From positions 5,642,001 through 5,706,000 of the forward strand of contig NZ_CP163525.1 of assembly GCF_041080655.1 (NCBI RefSeq): DNA of 64,000 nt, read 5' to 3'. Shown one piece after another: positions 31,333-40,431 of the stretch. Numbering within the stretch: position 1 is the stretch's first letter; each line of letters begins with the position of its first letter. Source of the stretch: Streptomyces sp. CG4 (GTDB taxonomy: Bacteria; Actinomycetota; Actinomycetes; Streptomycetales; Streptomycetaceae). Made by a program: the position numbers and the translations under genes. The notes beneath the pieces are model-generated. The model was not told the origin of the DNA and did no database searches. It saw only the letters and a program-made list of their open reading frames with translations.

Positions 31333-34149
31333 ATGCCCCCCAACACCACCGCCACAACGGGTGACAAGCCCGCCAAGTCCGGCAGGAAGAAGGGGCGCAA
31401 AGCCCGATTGATCGTGCTGGTACTGGTACTGGCCATCATCGGGGGCATCGCCTACGGCGCCTACTGGTCGATCAGCACCGTGCGCGCCTCCTTCCCGCAG
31501 ACCAAGGGCACGATCACGATCGAGGGCCTGTCGGGGCCGGTCGACGTCAAGCGGGACGGCAACGGCATCCCGCAGATCTACGCGTCGTCCGACGAGGACC
31601 TGTTCATGGCACAGGGCTATGTGCAGGCACAGGACCGGTTCTACGAGATGGACGTGCGCCGGCACATGACGTCCGGGCGCCTGTCGGAGATGTTCGGCAA
31701 GAGCCAGGTCAAGAGCGACGAGTTCCTGCGCACCCTCGGCTGGGACCGGATCGCCACGCAGGAGTACGACACCAAGCTGTCGGCCTCCACGAAGAAGTAC
31801 CTCCAGGCGTACGCCAAGGGGGTCAACGCCTACCTTCAGGGCAAGGACGGCAAGGACATCTCCCTGGAGTACGCCGCCCTGGGCTTCACCAACGACTACA
31901 AGCCGCAGAAGTGGACCCCGGTCGACTCCGTCTCCTGGCTGAAGGCGATGGCCTGGGACCTGCGCGGCAACATGAAGGACGAGATCGACCGCGCGCTGAT
32001 GACCAGCCGGCTCGGCCCGCAGCAGATCCAGGACCTGTACCCGGAGTACCCGTACAGCCGCAACAAGCCGATCGTCCAGGAAGGCCAGTACAGCCGGCTG
32101 GCCAAGTCCTTCCAGCAGAGCGGCGGCACGGGCACCTCCCAGCACACCGGTACGACGGGCGCGACCGGTACGACCGGCGGCGCCACGAGCGCCTCTGGGG
32201 GCACGAAGGGCGCGACCGGCTCCTCCGCCTCCTCCAAGACCGGATCGGCGCTCACAAGCCAGCTGGCGGGCCTCTACAAGGTCCTGGACAACGTCCCGAC
32301 CGCCGTCGGCGTGAACGGCCAGGGCATCGGCTCCAACTCCTGGGTGGTGTCCGGGAAGTACACCATCACCAAGAAGCCGCTGCTCGCCAACGACCCGCAC
32401 CTGTCGGCGTCGCTGCCGTCCGTCTGGTACCAGATGGGCCTGCACTGCCGCAGCGTCTCCAGCAAGTGCCAGTACGACGTGGCCGGCTACACCTTCGCCG
32501 GCATGCCCGGTGTGGTCATCGGCCACAACGCCGACATCGCCTGGGGCATGACCAACTCCGGGGTCGACGTCACCGACCTCTACCTGGAGAAGGTGAGCGC
32601 GAACGGCTACCTGTACGACGGCAAGGTCCGGCCGTTCACGACCCGCGAGGAGACCATCAACGTCGCCGGCGGCTCGCCCAAGACGATCGTCGTGCGCCAG
32701 ACCCAGGACGGCATGCCACTGCTCTCCGACCGTGACGACGAACTCGTCCAGGTCGGCAAGCGGGCCACGGTCAACACCGCCGCGCCCGATCGTGGCGACG
32801 GCTACGGCATCGCCCTGAGGTGGACTGCGCTCGACCCGGGCACCGCCATGGACGCCGTCTTCGCCCTCGACAGGGCGGCCGACTGGAGCGAGTTCCGCCA
32901 GGCCGCCGCCCTCTTCGACGTGCCCTCGCAGAACCTCGTCTACGCCGACACCGCCGGCCACATCGGCTACACGCTGCCCGGCAAGATCCCCACCCGCTCC
33001 TCCGTCGACGACGGCTCCATCCCCGCGCCCGGCTGGGACTCGAAGTACCGCTGGACGGGCTTCGTCAAGCAGAACGAGCTGCCCTACGAGTTCGACCCCG
33101 AGCGCGGCTACATCGTCACCGCCAACCAGGCCGTGGTCGACAAGGACAAGTACCCGTACGCGCTCACCGCCGACTGGGGCTACGGCACCCGCAGCCAGCG
33201 CATCACCGACCTGATCGAGTCCAAGATCAAGGACGGCGGCAAGATCTCCACCGACGACATGCGGCAGATGCAGCTGGACAACAGCAGCGAGATCGCCAAG
33301 CTCCTGGTGCCCAAGCTGCTGAAGATCAACCTCAAGGACAAGAACGTCCGCGAGGCGCAGAAGCTGCTGGAGGGCTGGGACTACACCCAGGACGCCGACT
33401 CCGCGGCGGCCGCCTACTTCAACGCCGTCTGGCGCAACATCCTCAAGCTCGCCTTCGGCAACAAGCTCCCCAAGGAGCTGCGCGTCAACGGACAGTGCCT
33501 GTCCGTCCCCAAGATCGACAGCACCGGCCCGGTCGACGACAAGACCAAGGTGCGCGAGTGCGGCGAGCGCGACACCGACCAGGCGCAGCCGGACGGCGGG
33601 GACCGCTGGTTCGAGGTCGTGCGCACCCTGATGGACAAGCCGGACAGCGACTGGTGGAAGACGCCCGAGTCCCGCACCCGTCCCGCGGCGAACAACGTGG
33701 ACCAGCTCTTCGCCCGCGCGATGATCGACGCCCGCTGGGAGCTGACCGCCAAGCTCGGCAAGGACATCGACACCTGGAGCTGGGGCCGGCTGCACCGCCT
33801 CTTCCTGAAGAACCAGACGCTCGGCACCGACGGTCCCCAGGTCCTGCAGTACATCCTCAACCGCGGTCCCTGGAAGCTCAGCGGCGGCGAGGCCACGGTG
33901 AACGCGACCGGCTGGAACGCCGCCGGCGGCTACAACGTCGTCTGGGTGCCCTCCATGCGGATGGTCGTCAACCTCGCCGACCTCGACAAGTCCAAGTGGA
34001 TCAACCTGACCGGCGCCTCCGGACACGCCTTCAGCGCGCACTACACGGACCAGACGAGCCTGTGGGTCAAGGGCGAGCTGCTGCCCTGGTCGTTCTCGAG
34101 CCAGGCGGTCGACCAGAGCACGAGCGACACACTCGTCCTCAAGCCATGA
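31333..34149 (+). CDS. Penicillin-acylase-family Ntn hydrolase, membrane-anchored
   Basis: The protein is 938 residues from ATG 31333. A basic N-terminus and one membrane helix (ARLIVLVLVLAIIGGIAYGAY, split as two turns) anchor it outside the cell. The A chain (DVKRDGNGIPQIYASSDEDLF, FMAQGYVQAQDRFYEMD) and B chain are those of penicillin G/acyl-homoserine-lactone acylases. The B-chain nucleophile is Ser334 in GIGSNSWVVSG, exposed by autocatalytic cleavage. A 45-residue Gly/Thr/Ser repeat (263-307) lies in the linker just before it. The true substrate (N-acyl amides, possibly AHL or lipopeptide) is unknown. A long terminator follows. Confidence 0.93.
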   Translation: MPPNTTATTGDKPAKSGRKKGRKARLIVLVLVLAIIGGIAYGAYWSISTVRASFPQTKGTITIEGLSGPVDVKRDGNGIPQIYASSDEDLFMAQGYVQAQDRFYEMDVRRHMTSGRLSEMFGKSQVKSDEFLRTLGWDRIATQEYDTKLSASTKKYLQAYAKGVNAYLQGKDGKDISLEYAALGFTNDYKPQKWTPVDSVSWLKAMAWDLRGNMKDEIDRALMTSRLGPQQIQDLYPEYPYSRNKPIVQEGQYSRLAKSFQQSGGTGTSQHTGTTGATGTTGGATSASGGTKGATGSSASSKTGSALTSQLAGLYKVLDNVPTAVGVNGQGIGSNSWVVSGKYTITKKPLLANDPHLSASLPSVWYQMGLHCRSVSSKCQYDVAGYTFAGMPGVVIGHNADIAWGMTNSGVDVTDLYLEKVSANGYLYDGKVRPFTTREETINVAGGSPKTIVVRQTQDGMPLLSDRDDELVQVGKRATVNTAAPDRGDGYGIALRWTALDPGTAMDAVFALDRAADWSEFRQAAALFDVPSQNLVYADTAGHIGYTLPGKIPTRSSVDDGSIPAPGWDSKYRWTGFVKQNELPYEFDPERGYIVTANQAVVDKDKYPYALTADWGYGTRSQRITDLIESKIKDGGKISTDDMRQMQLDNSSEIAKLLVPKLLKINLKDKNVREAQKLLEGWDYTQDADSAAAAYFNAVWRNILKLAFGNKLPKELRVNGQCLSVPKIDSTGPVDDKTKVRECGERDTDQAQPDGGDRWFEVVRTLMDKPDSDWWKTPESRTRPAANNVDQLFARAMIDARWELTAKLGKDIDTWSWGRLHRLFLKNQTLGTDGPQVLQYILNRGPWKLSGGEATVNATGWNAAGGYNVVWVPSMRMVVNLADLDKSKWINLTGASGHAFSAHYTDQTSLWVKGELLPWSFSSQAVDQSTSDTLVLKP

Positions 34150-34168
34150 GCCACTGACGGCACAGCTC

Positions 34169-34210
34169 GGAAAACGGCCCTCCACGCGCACGCGTGGAGG
34201 GCCGTTTTCC
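34169..34210. terminator. 20-bp bidirectional intrinsic terminator
   Basis: GGAAAACGGCCCTCCACGCG pairs exactly with the complementary arm at 34191-34210. Each side carries a run of A/T (AAAA ... TTTT), so the hairpin can stop both the acylase transcript and the convergent cyclo-ligase transcript whose stop lies 13 bases away. Confidence 0.92.
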
Positions 34211-34222
34211 TGCCGCGTCCGG

Positions 34223-34885
34223 TCAGGCGCTGGGGAAGCGGCGCACGCCGGAGGGCGTCACCACCGCGTGCACCGGCTTGTCGTGCGCCTCCGCCGGGAC
34301 GTGCGCGACGACCTCCGCGTCGTACAGGAGCACCACGAGCCGGGGGCGTGCGCCCGCACGCTCCAGACGAGCCAGCACGCGGTCGTACGACCCTCCGCCG
34401 CGCCCCAGGCGCATCCCGCGTGCATCGACCGCGAGCCCGGGCAGCAGGACGACGTCCGCGTCCGTTACGGCGTCAGGGCCGAGGCGCGCGCCCGAGGGTT
34501 CGAAAAGCGCCATTTTCCCGCCGTGTTGGACCCGCGCGAGGGAGTCCGGGCCGGTGTACTCGCCCCAGTCCAGGTCGTTGTCGGGCAGGAGCGCGGGGAG
34601 CAGGACCCGTACGCCCCGCGCGCGCAGCGCGTCCAGTAGCGCCCGCGTGCCGGGCTCGCTCCCCACGGAGACGTACGCCGCCACCGTGCGCGCACGTGCC
34701 AGCTCGGGCAGCTCCAGCGCACGCTCCGCCAGTGCGCGCCCTGTCGCGTCGACGTCATCCTGTGTCAACCTGTTCCTCACCGAGAGGAACTCCCGCCGCA
34801 ACATGCGCTTGTCAGGCTCGCTCGTGCGTCCGTTGTGTTCCACGGGTCGTTTCTCGCGCCCTTCTTGATTGTTCAATGCGGTCAT
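34223..34885 (-). CDS. 5-formyltetrahydrofolate cyclo-ligase family protein
   Basis: The 220-residue protein carries the family's C-terminal substrate and ATP loops: VVLLPGLAVDARGMRLGRGGGSYDRVL (GRGGGSYDR is the signature) and N-terminal LRREFLSVRNRL. It uses ATP to convert 5-formyl-THF to 5,10-methenyl-THF. The N-terminal ~25 residues are poorly conserved, so the start could be internal. It is divergent from galU with only 60 bases between. The same pair (Rv0992c/galU) is adjacent in mycobacteria, supporting long-standing synteny. Confidence 0.9.
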   Translation of the reverse strand: MTALNNQEGREKRPVEHNGRTSEPDKRMLRREFLSVRNRLTQDDVDATGRALAERALELPELARARTVAAYVSVGSEPGTRALLDALRARGVRVLLPALLPDNDLDWGEYTGPDSLARVQHGGKMALFEPSGARLGPDAVTDADVVLLPGLAVDARGMRLGRGGGSYDRVLARLERAGARPRLVVLLYDAEVVAHVPAEAHDKPVHAVVTPSGVRRFPSA

Positions 34886-34945
34886 AAAGGGTCAACCAAC
34901 CGGAGTCACAGTTTTCCTACAAAGACACCGGATATGGTGGCGGAC

Positions 34946-35857
34946 ATGACTCAGTCGCACCCCAGGATCAGTAAGGCTGTCATTCCCGCAGCAGGTCTCG
35001 GGACTCGGTTTCTGCCGGCCACCAAGGCCACTCCCAAGGAGATGCTGCCGGTCGTCGACAAGCCCGCGATCCAGTACGTGGTCGAGGAGGCCGTGTCGGC
35101 GGGGCTCGACGACGTCCTCATGATCACCGGACGCAACAAGCGCCCGCTCGAGGACCACTTCGACCGCAATTACGAGCTGGAGTCGGCCCTGCAGAAGAAG
35201 GGCGACGCCGACCGGCTGACCAAGGTGCGGGAGTCCAGCGACCTGGCGACCATGCACTACGTGCGCCAGGGCGACCCCAGGGGTCTCGGGCACGCCGTGC
35301 TGTGCGCCGCCCCGCACGTCGGCCGCGAGCCCTTCGCGGTGCTCCTGGGTGACGACCTGATCGACCCGCGCGATCCGCTCCTCCAGCGCATGATCGAGGT
35401 CCAGGAACGGCACGGCGGCAGTGTGATCGCCCTCATGCAGGTCGCGCCCGAGCAGATCCACCTCTACGGCTGCGCGGCCGTGGAGACGACCGCCGACGGC
35501 GACGTGGTCAAGGTGACCGGGCTGGTCGAGAAGCCGGACCGGGCGGACGCCCCGTCGGCCTATGCGATCATCGGCCGCTACGTCCTGGACCCGCACATCT
35601 TCGACATACTTCGCAAGACCGAGCCGGGCCGCGGCGGCGAGATCCAGCTCACCGACGCCCTCCAGCAGCTCGCGACGGACGAGAAGGTCGGCGGCCCGGT
35701 GCACGGCGTCGTCTTCGAGGGCCGCCGCTATGACACCGGTGACCGTGGCGACTATCTGCGTGCCATTGTCAGACTCGCGTGCGAACGTGAAGACCTGGGC
35801 CCGGACTTCCGGACCTGGCTTCGCAGTTTCGTAGCCGAGGAGATGCAGCAATCTTGA
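34946..35857 (+). CDS. galU: UTP-glucose-1-phosphate uridylyltransferase
   Basis: This 303-residue enzyme has the nucleotidyltransferase loop VIPAAGLGTRFLPATKATPK, the catalytic DDL pair (LLGDDLIDP), and VEKPDRADAPSAYAIIGRY with the conserved lysine. It makes UDP-glucose for cell-wall and storage glycans. ATG 34946 is used; an ATG at 34934 is in frame. Its stop overlaps the glp start by four bases (TTGA), so the two are translationally coupled. Confidence 0.96.
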   Translation: MTQSHPRISKAVIPAAGLGTRFLPATKATPKEMLPVVDKPAIQYVVEEAVSAGLDDVLMITGRNKRPLEDHFDRNYELESALQKKGDADRLTKVRESSDLATMHYVRQGDPRGLGHAVLCAAPHVGREPFAVLLGDDLIDPRDPLLQRMIEVQERHGGSVIALMQVAPEQIHLYGCAAVETTADGDVVKVTGLVEKPDRADAPSAYAIIGRYVLDPHIFDILRKTEPGRGGEIQLTDALQQLATDEKVGGPVHGVVFEGRRYDTGDRGDYLRAIVRLACEREDLGPDFRTWLRSFVAEEMQQS

Positions 35858-37176
35858 GCAGCGCCGCGACCCGCCCCGCCGGCCCGGACCACCTGTGGTC
35901 GGTGGACGAACACCTGGAGGACATCCTCGAGACCGTCCGCCCCCTCGAACCCATCGAGCTGCAACTGCTCGACGCCCAGGGCTGCGTCCTGGTCGACGAC
36001 GTCACGGTGCCGGTGTCCCTGCCGCCGTTCGACAACAGCTCCATGGACGGGTACGCGGTGCGAGTCGCGGACGTCGCGGGCGCCGGCGAGGAGTTCCCGG
36101 CCGTCCTGGAGGTCGTGGGCGACGTCGCGGCGGGCGCGGCCGACCCGGTCCGGGTCGGCCCCGGCCAGGCCGCCCGCATCATGACCGGTGCCCAGCTGCC
36201 GCCCGGCGCCGAGGCCGTGGTCCCCGTCGAGTGGACCGACGGCGGGCTCGGCGAGGGTCCGGTCACCGGCATGCGGGCCGGCAGCCTGGCCCCCGAGGGC
36301 GCCGCGGGACACGTGCGCGTGCACCGCCCCGCCGAGGCGCGCGCGCACGTGCGCGCCAAGGGCAGCGATGTGAAGGCCGGCGACCGCGCCCTGGAGGCCG
36401 GGACGGTCCTCGGCCCGCCGCAGATCGCGCTGCTGGCCGCGATCGGCCGCGGCACGGTACGCGTGCGCCCGCGCCCGCGCGTGGTCGTCCTGTCCACGGG
36501 CAGCGAACTCGTCCAGCCCGGCGAGCAACTGGCCCACGGCCAGATCTACGACTCCAACAGCTTCTCCCTCACCGCCGCCGCGCGGGACGCCGGCGCCATC
36601 GCCTACCGCGTGGGCGCGGTCGCCGACGACGCCGAGACCCTCCGCGCCACCATCGAGGACCAGCTCGTCCGCGCCGACCTGCTGGTGACCACGGGAGGGG
36701 TGAGCGTCGGGGCGTACGACGTCGTCAAGGAAGCGCTGTCGCACGTCGGCGACGAGGACGAGGCGGGCAGCGGCGTGGAGTTCCGCAAGCTCGCCATGCA
36801 GCCCGGCAAGCCGCAGGGCTTCGGCTCCGTCGGCCCCGACCACACACCGCTGCTGGCCCTGCCGGGCAACCCGGTGTCGTCGTACGTGTCCTTCGAGCTG
36901 TTCGTCCGTCCCGCCATCCGCGCCCTGATGGGCCTGCCGGAGGTGCACCGGCCCAGGGCCCGGGCCACCCTGAAGGCGGACAAGGCGCTGCGCTCGCCCA
37001 AGGGGCGCCGGCAGTTCCTGCGTGGTGCCTACGCCGACGGCGACGTGACCCCCGTCGGCGGTTCCGGCTCGCATCTGATCGCGGCGCTGGCGCATGCCGA
37101 TGCGCTGATCGTCGTCCCCGAGGACGTGGACTGTGTCGAGCCCGGCGCCGAGGTGGAGGTCGTGCTGCTCGGCTGA
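35854..37176 (+). CDS. glp: Gephyrin-like molybdopterin molybdotransferase (MoeA/Glp)
   Basis: The 440-residue protein starts at TTG and has all MoeA domains: the N-terminal linker and domain I/II (PPFDNSSMDGYAVR), the MoCF-biosynth domain (VVLSTGSELVQPGEQL, then VTTGGVSVGAYDVVKEAL) and a C-terminal domain IV (FVRPAIRALMG). It would insert molybdate into molybdopterin-AMP. In Corynebacterium the orthologue at this locus, named Glp, instead works with the membrane protein GlpR (SepX) in cell division. Here both lie within 3.4 kb, so either role, or both, is possible. It is coupled to galU by a four-base overlap. Confidence 0.94.
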   Translation: MSSAATRPAGPDHLWSVDEHLEDILETVRPLEPIELQLLDAQGCVLVDDVTVPVSLPPFDNSSMDGYAVRVADVAGAGEEFPAVLEVVGDVAAGAADPVRVGPGQAARIMTGAQLPPGAEAVVPVEWTDGGLGEGPVTGMRAGSLAPEGAAGHVRVHRPAEARAHVRAKGSDVKAGDRALEAGTVLGPPQIALLAAIGRGTVRVRPRPRVVVLSTGSELVQPGEQLAHGQIYDSNSFSLTAAARDAGAIAYRVGAVADDAETLRATIEDQLVRADLLVTTGGVSVGAYDVVKEALSHVGDEDEAGSGVEFRKLAMQPGKPQGFGSVGPDHTPLLALPGNPVSSYVSFELFVRPAIRALMGLPEVHRPRARATLKADKALRSPKGRRQFLRGAYADGDVTPVGGSGSHLIAALAHADALIVVPEDVDCVEPGAEVEVVLLG

Positions 37177-37308
37177 GGCACGCGCGCGTGCGTCGGGCCC
37201 CCGCCGGGGTCCTGGGCCGGTGCCTGCGCGGACATGGCGGTACCGTGTCGCGCACAACAGGCCCGTGCACCGCACCGTGACGGGCCCGGACCGGGAGCGG
37301 CACACAGC

Positions 37309-37788
37309 ATGAGTACGCAGGACGGACTGACACACATCGACGAGGCGGGCGCGGCCCGCATGGTCGACGTATCCGAGAAGGACGTGACCGCGCGCACCGC
37401 CCGTGCCAGCGGGCGCGTCCTCGTCTCACCCCGCGTGGTCGAGCTGCTGCGCGGCGGAGGAGTGCCCAAGGGGGACGCCCTCGCCACGGCGCGTATCGCC
37501 GGCATCATGGGCGCCAAGCGCACCCCGGATCTGATCCCGCTGTGCCACCCGTTGTCGGTGTCCGGTGTGAAACTGGACCTGTCGGTCGCGGACGACGCTG
37601 TGGAGATCCAGGCCACCGTGAAGACGACGGACCGTACGGGTGTCGAGATGGAGGCCCTCACCGCTGTGACGGTCGCCGCGCTCACCGTGATCGACATGGT
37701 CAAGGCGGTCGACAAGGGAGCGGTCATCACGGACGTGCGGGTGGAGGAGAAGACGGGCGGCAAGTCGGGCGACTGGAGCCGGGCATGA
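37309..37788 (+). CDS. moaC: Cyclic pyranopterin monophosphate synthase
   Basis: This 159-residue enzyme carries VDVSEKDVTARTARASG, the KRTPDLIPLCHPL active-site region and DRTGVEMEALTAVTVAAL, all diagnostic for MoaC. It rearranges the MoaA product into cyclic pyranopterin monophosphate, an early step of molybdenum cofactor synthesis. ATG 37309 is preferred; a frame upstream to 37234 is not conserved. The preceding glp ends 132 bases earlier. Its stop overlaps the mog start by four bases (ATGA). Confidence 0.95.
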   Translation: MSTQDGLTHIDEAGAARMVDVSEKDVTARTARASGRVLVSPRVVELLRGGGVPKGDALATARIAGIMGAKRTPDLIPLCHPLSVSGVKLDLSVADDAVEIQATVKTTDRTGVEMEALTAVTVAALTVIDMVKAVDKGAVITDVRVEEKTGGKSGDWSRA

Positions 37789-38285
37789 CCTACCGTGCTC
37801 TGGTGGTCACCGCCTCGAACAGGGCTGCCGCGGGCGTCTACGAGGACAAGGGCGGCCCCTTGATCGCCCGCGGCCTGAAGGGCTGCGGGTTCGACGTCGA
37901 CGGCCCCCAGGTCGTCCCGGACGGGGACCCTGTGGAGGCGGCCCTGCGCGCGGGGGTCGACGCCGGGTACGACGCCATCGTCACCACCGGCGGCACCGGG
38001 ATCTCGCCCACCGACCGCACGCCGGAGGCGACCCGCGCGGTGATCGACCGCGAGGTGCCGGGCATCGCGGAGGCCATCCGGGCGTTCGGGCGGGAGAAGG
38101 TCCCGACCGCGGCGCTCTCGCGAGGCCTGGCCGGGGTGGCCGGGCGGACCCTGATCGTCAATCTGCCGGGTTCCACGGGCGGGGTGAAGGACGGCCTCGC
38201 CGTGCTGGAACCCCTGCTGATCCACGCCGTCGACCAGATCCGCGGCGGCGACCACCCCAGACCCAGTAGCGGGGGTGCGAGCTGA
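37785..38285 (+). CDS. mog: MogA/MoaB-family molybdopterin adenylyltransferase
   Basis: The 166-residue protein has the MoCF fold: RALVVTASNRAAAGVYEDKG at the N-terminus, VTTGGTGISPTDRTPEA as the molybdopterin-binding loop, and NLPGSTGGVKDGL. It adenylates molybdopterin before molybdate insertion by MoeA. It overlaps moaC by four bases and is itself overlapped by the next start codon, so moaC-mog-rimJ is one translation unit. Confidence 0.93.
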   Translation: MTYRALVVTASNRAAAGVYEDKGGPLIARGLKGCGFDVDGPQVVPDGDPVEAALRAGVDAGYDAIVTTGGTGISPTDRTPEATRAVIDREVPGIAEAIRAFGREKVPTAALSRGLAGVAGRTLIVNLPGSTGGVKDGLAVLEPLLIHAVDQIRGGDHPRPSSGGAS

Positions 38286-39010
38286 ACACCCCATCCTGGC
38301 CCGTCGTGCTGGCGGACGGTGATGTCGTCCTTCGGCCGATAAGGCTGCGCGACCAGCGGGCCTGGCGCGAGGTGAACCGGCGCAACCGGGACTGGCTGCG
38401 CCCCTGGGAGGCGACCATTCCGCCGCCCACGCCGAGCGGACCGATAACGCACCGGCCGACCTATCGCCAGATGGTCCGGCACCTGCGTTCCGAGGCCAAC
38501 GCGGGCCGGATGCTGCCGTTCGTCATCGAATACCAGGGGCGGCTCGTCGGGCAGTTGACGGTCGCCGGGATCACCTGGGGATCGATGTGCTCGGGGCACA
38601 TCGGTTACTGGGTGGACGAGGCGGTGGCCGGGCGCGGGGTGATGCCGACGGCTGTCGCGCTCGTGGTGGACCACTGTTTCCACACCGTGGGACTGCACCG
38701 CATCGAGGTCTGCATTCGTCCCGAGAACCGGCCCAGCCGCCGGGTCGTGGAGAAACTCGGATTTCGCGAGGAGGGGCTCCGGCCGCGCTATCTCCACATC
38801 GACGGGGCGTGGCGCGACCACGTGGTGTTCGCGCTCACCGCGGAAGAGGTGCCCGACGGGTTGCTCGCGCGGTGGCAGCGGGCACGCTCTCGGGGAGAGC
38901 GGCGCACCGGGCGTACGGACGACGGAGGGGGCACGAGTGGTGCTTCGGGGGCGCCGGGCGCACCCGGCCCGGCGCGCAATCCGCAGAACACGCCGGGGAA
39001 TCCCGCCTAG
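38282..39010 (+). CDS. rimJ: RimJ/RimL-type GNAT N-acetyltransferase
   Basis: The protein is 242 residues if started at the CTG overlapping the mog stop (CTGA); a GTG at 38306, eight codons inside, is the canonical alternative. The GNAT core is clear (VVLRPIRLRDQRAWREVNRRN, split over beta 1; DEAVAGRGVMPTAVALVVDH for acetyl-CoA; ENRPSRRVVEKLGF). A disordered Gly/Pro/Arg tail follows residue ~205. The family acetylates N-termini, as of ribosomal protein S5. Adjacent placement of rimJ with moeA/mog is shared with mycobacteria (Rv0995). Confidence 0.88.
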   Translation: MNTPSWPVVLADGDVVLRPIRLRDQRAWREVNRRNRDWLRPWEATIPPPTPSGPITHRPTYRQMVRHLRSEANAGRMLPFVIEYQGRLVGQLTVAGITWGSMCSGHIGYWVDEAVAGRGVMPTAVALVVDHCFHTVGLHRIEVCIRPENRPSRRVVEKLGFREEGLRPRYLHIDGAWRDHVVFALTAEEVPDGLLARWQRARSRGERRTGRTDDGGGTSGASGAPGAPGPARNPQNTPGNPA

Positions 39011-39195
39011 CCCCGGAAATTGAATATGTGTTCGAAATTGATCGGATGTCGACCGTCTCGGGGCACTGAATTGGCGGCTGCGGCAGCCCGTTGATCGCAT
39101 CGATCGCAAAAAAAGCTGGAAATATCAGCCAGATCGTGCGACACACCGGCCCAATTGGCGGATGGCCTCGCGCAAACCCCTCTACGGTGTGAGGC
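39011..39195 (+). promoter_or_regulatory. AT-rich leader upstream of sepX
   Basis: These 185 bases are markedly lower in GC than the flanks (e.g. TTGAATATGTGTTCGAAATT near 39020, and a seven-A run at ~39108). They contain a repeated ATCGCA element around GATCGCATCGATCGCA. They must carry the sepX promoter. No sigma-factor consensus could be assigned. Confidence 0.5.
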
Positions 39196-40431
39196 GTGAG
39201 CAGCAGCGGCCTCATCTACGCAGTCATTGTCGGGGCCTGGGCCGCCTACTTGGTGCCGATGTGGCTCCGTAGGCAGGACGAGCTGAACGAGGCCCGTCCG
39301 ACGGAACGCTTCAGCACCGCCATCCGGCTGCTGTCCGGAAGGGCGGGAATGGAGCGCCGGTACGCCAAGGACCTGCGGGCGCGCTCCGCCCAGGAGGGGG
39401 AGCCGGAAACCGGTGACCCGGACGCCGTCACCGATTCGGTGGACGTCCGGGCGTTCGCCATGCCTCCGACCCGCCGTCAGGTGCACGTGGACGGCGAACC
39501 GGAGGCGCCCGGGAGGGCGGAACCGGCACGCGAACAGGCCGCCTCGCCGGCGCCCAGGTCCGCGTCCGCATCCGGCCCCGCGTCCGCATCCGGCCCCGCG
39601 TCCGCGTCCGGCTCCGCGCCCGCGGCGAAGCAGGTGCCGTCCGAGCGGCGCGCTTCCTCGGCACAGGCGGCCGCAGCGCGTGCCCGGCGCTCGAAGGTCC
39701 TCGCACGCCGTAGGCGCACCACCGTGATGCTCTTCTTCGCCTTCACACTGGGCGCCGTCGTCGCCGCCGTCGGCGGGCTCGCCTTCCTGTGGGTGCCCGC
39801 GGTGCCGGCCGTGCTGCTCAGCGTGTACATCGCGTACCTGCGCTCCCAGGAGCGCCGTCGCTTCGCCTACCAGATGGACCGCCGGCGCGCCGAGGTGGCG
39901 GCCCAGCGGCTGCGGGAGCGTGAGCGTCAGCCGCGTCGGCGCGCGTCCCTCGACACGCGCCCCGGCGCGGACGAATCGGAGGACGTCTCGGAGGCCGAGA
40001 CGGACACCGGTCTGGCCGCGCTCGCCGCGGACCGGCGCGCACTGGTCGAGCAGACGGATCATGCGGAGTGGGTCGACCAGCAGCGCGAGCGGCAGCGGCG
40101 GCCCGGCGGGGACAGCTGGGACCCGGTGCCGGTGCCGCTGCCGACGTACGTGACCGCGCCGGTCGCGCCGCGTGCCAGCTCCGACGTGGATCTGGGGGCG
40201 CCCGACACATGGAGTTCGGCGCGGTCCAGCTCGGTCGTGCCGGAGCGCGAGGCGAGCCGGGCGCCGGCGGGCGAGGCGGACGGGCAGGCGCCCGCGGCCG
40301 GGGGCAACCCGGCCGGCGGCCGCAGCGACGCGCGCCGCTCGGCCTCCGCGCGCCGGGCGCGCGAGCGCGGACGCACGCCCCTCTTCGATCAGTACGAGGA
40401 CGGTGACCGCCCGCGCGCGGCCAACGAGTGA
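39196..40431 (+). CDS. sepX: SepX/GlpR, divisome-associated membrane protein
   Basis: The 411-residue protein begins at GTG with a first membrane helix (LIYAVIVGAWAAYLVPMWL, residues ~6-24) followed by the conserved RRQDELNEARPTERFSTAIR motif. Residues ~100-150 are low-complexity (repeated ASASGPA), and a helical hairpin of two membrane segments lies at ~175-218 (VMLFFAFTLGAVVAAVGGL, VPAVPAVLLSVYIAYL). The long C-tail is disordered. This is the architecture of Streptomyces SepX, needed for hyphal septation and sporulation, and of corynebacterial GlpR, the receptor of Glp. The glp gene lies in the same locus. Confidence 0.88.
   Translation: MSSSGLIYAVIVGAWAAYLVPMWLRRQDELNEARPTERFSTAIRLLSGRAGMERRYAKDLRARSAQEGEPETGDPDAVTDSVDVRAFAMPPTRRQVHVDGEPEAPGRAEPAREQAASPAPRSASASGPASASGPASASGSAPAAKQVPSERRASSAQAAAARARRSKVLARRRRTTVMLFFAFTLGAVVAAVGGLAFLWVPAVPAVLLSVYIAYLRSQERRRFAYQMDRRRAEVAAQRLRERERQPRRRASLDTRPGADESEDVSEAETDTGLAALAADRRALVEQTDHAEWVDQQRERQRRPGGDSWDPVPVPLPTYVTAPVAPRASSDVDLGAPDTWSSARSSSVVPEREASRAPAGEADGQAPAAGGNPAGGRSDARRSASARRARERGRTPLFDQYEDGDRPRAANE

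Noticed and set aside
31279..34191. 970-codon open frame opposite the penicillin-acylase gene
   Set aside because: It is the GC-rich antisense shadow; composition is Val/Gly/Asp-rich without motifs, while the plus frame has clear catalytic residues.
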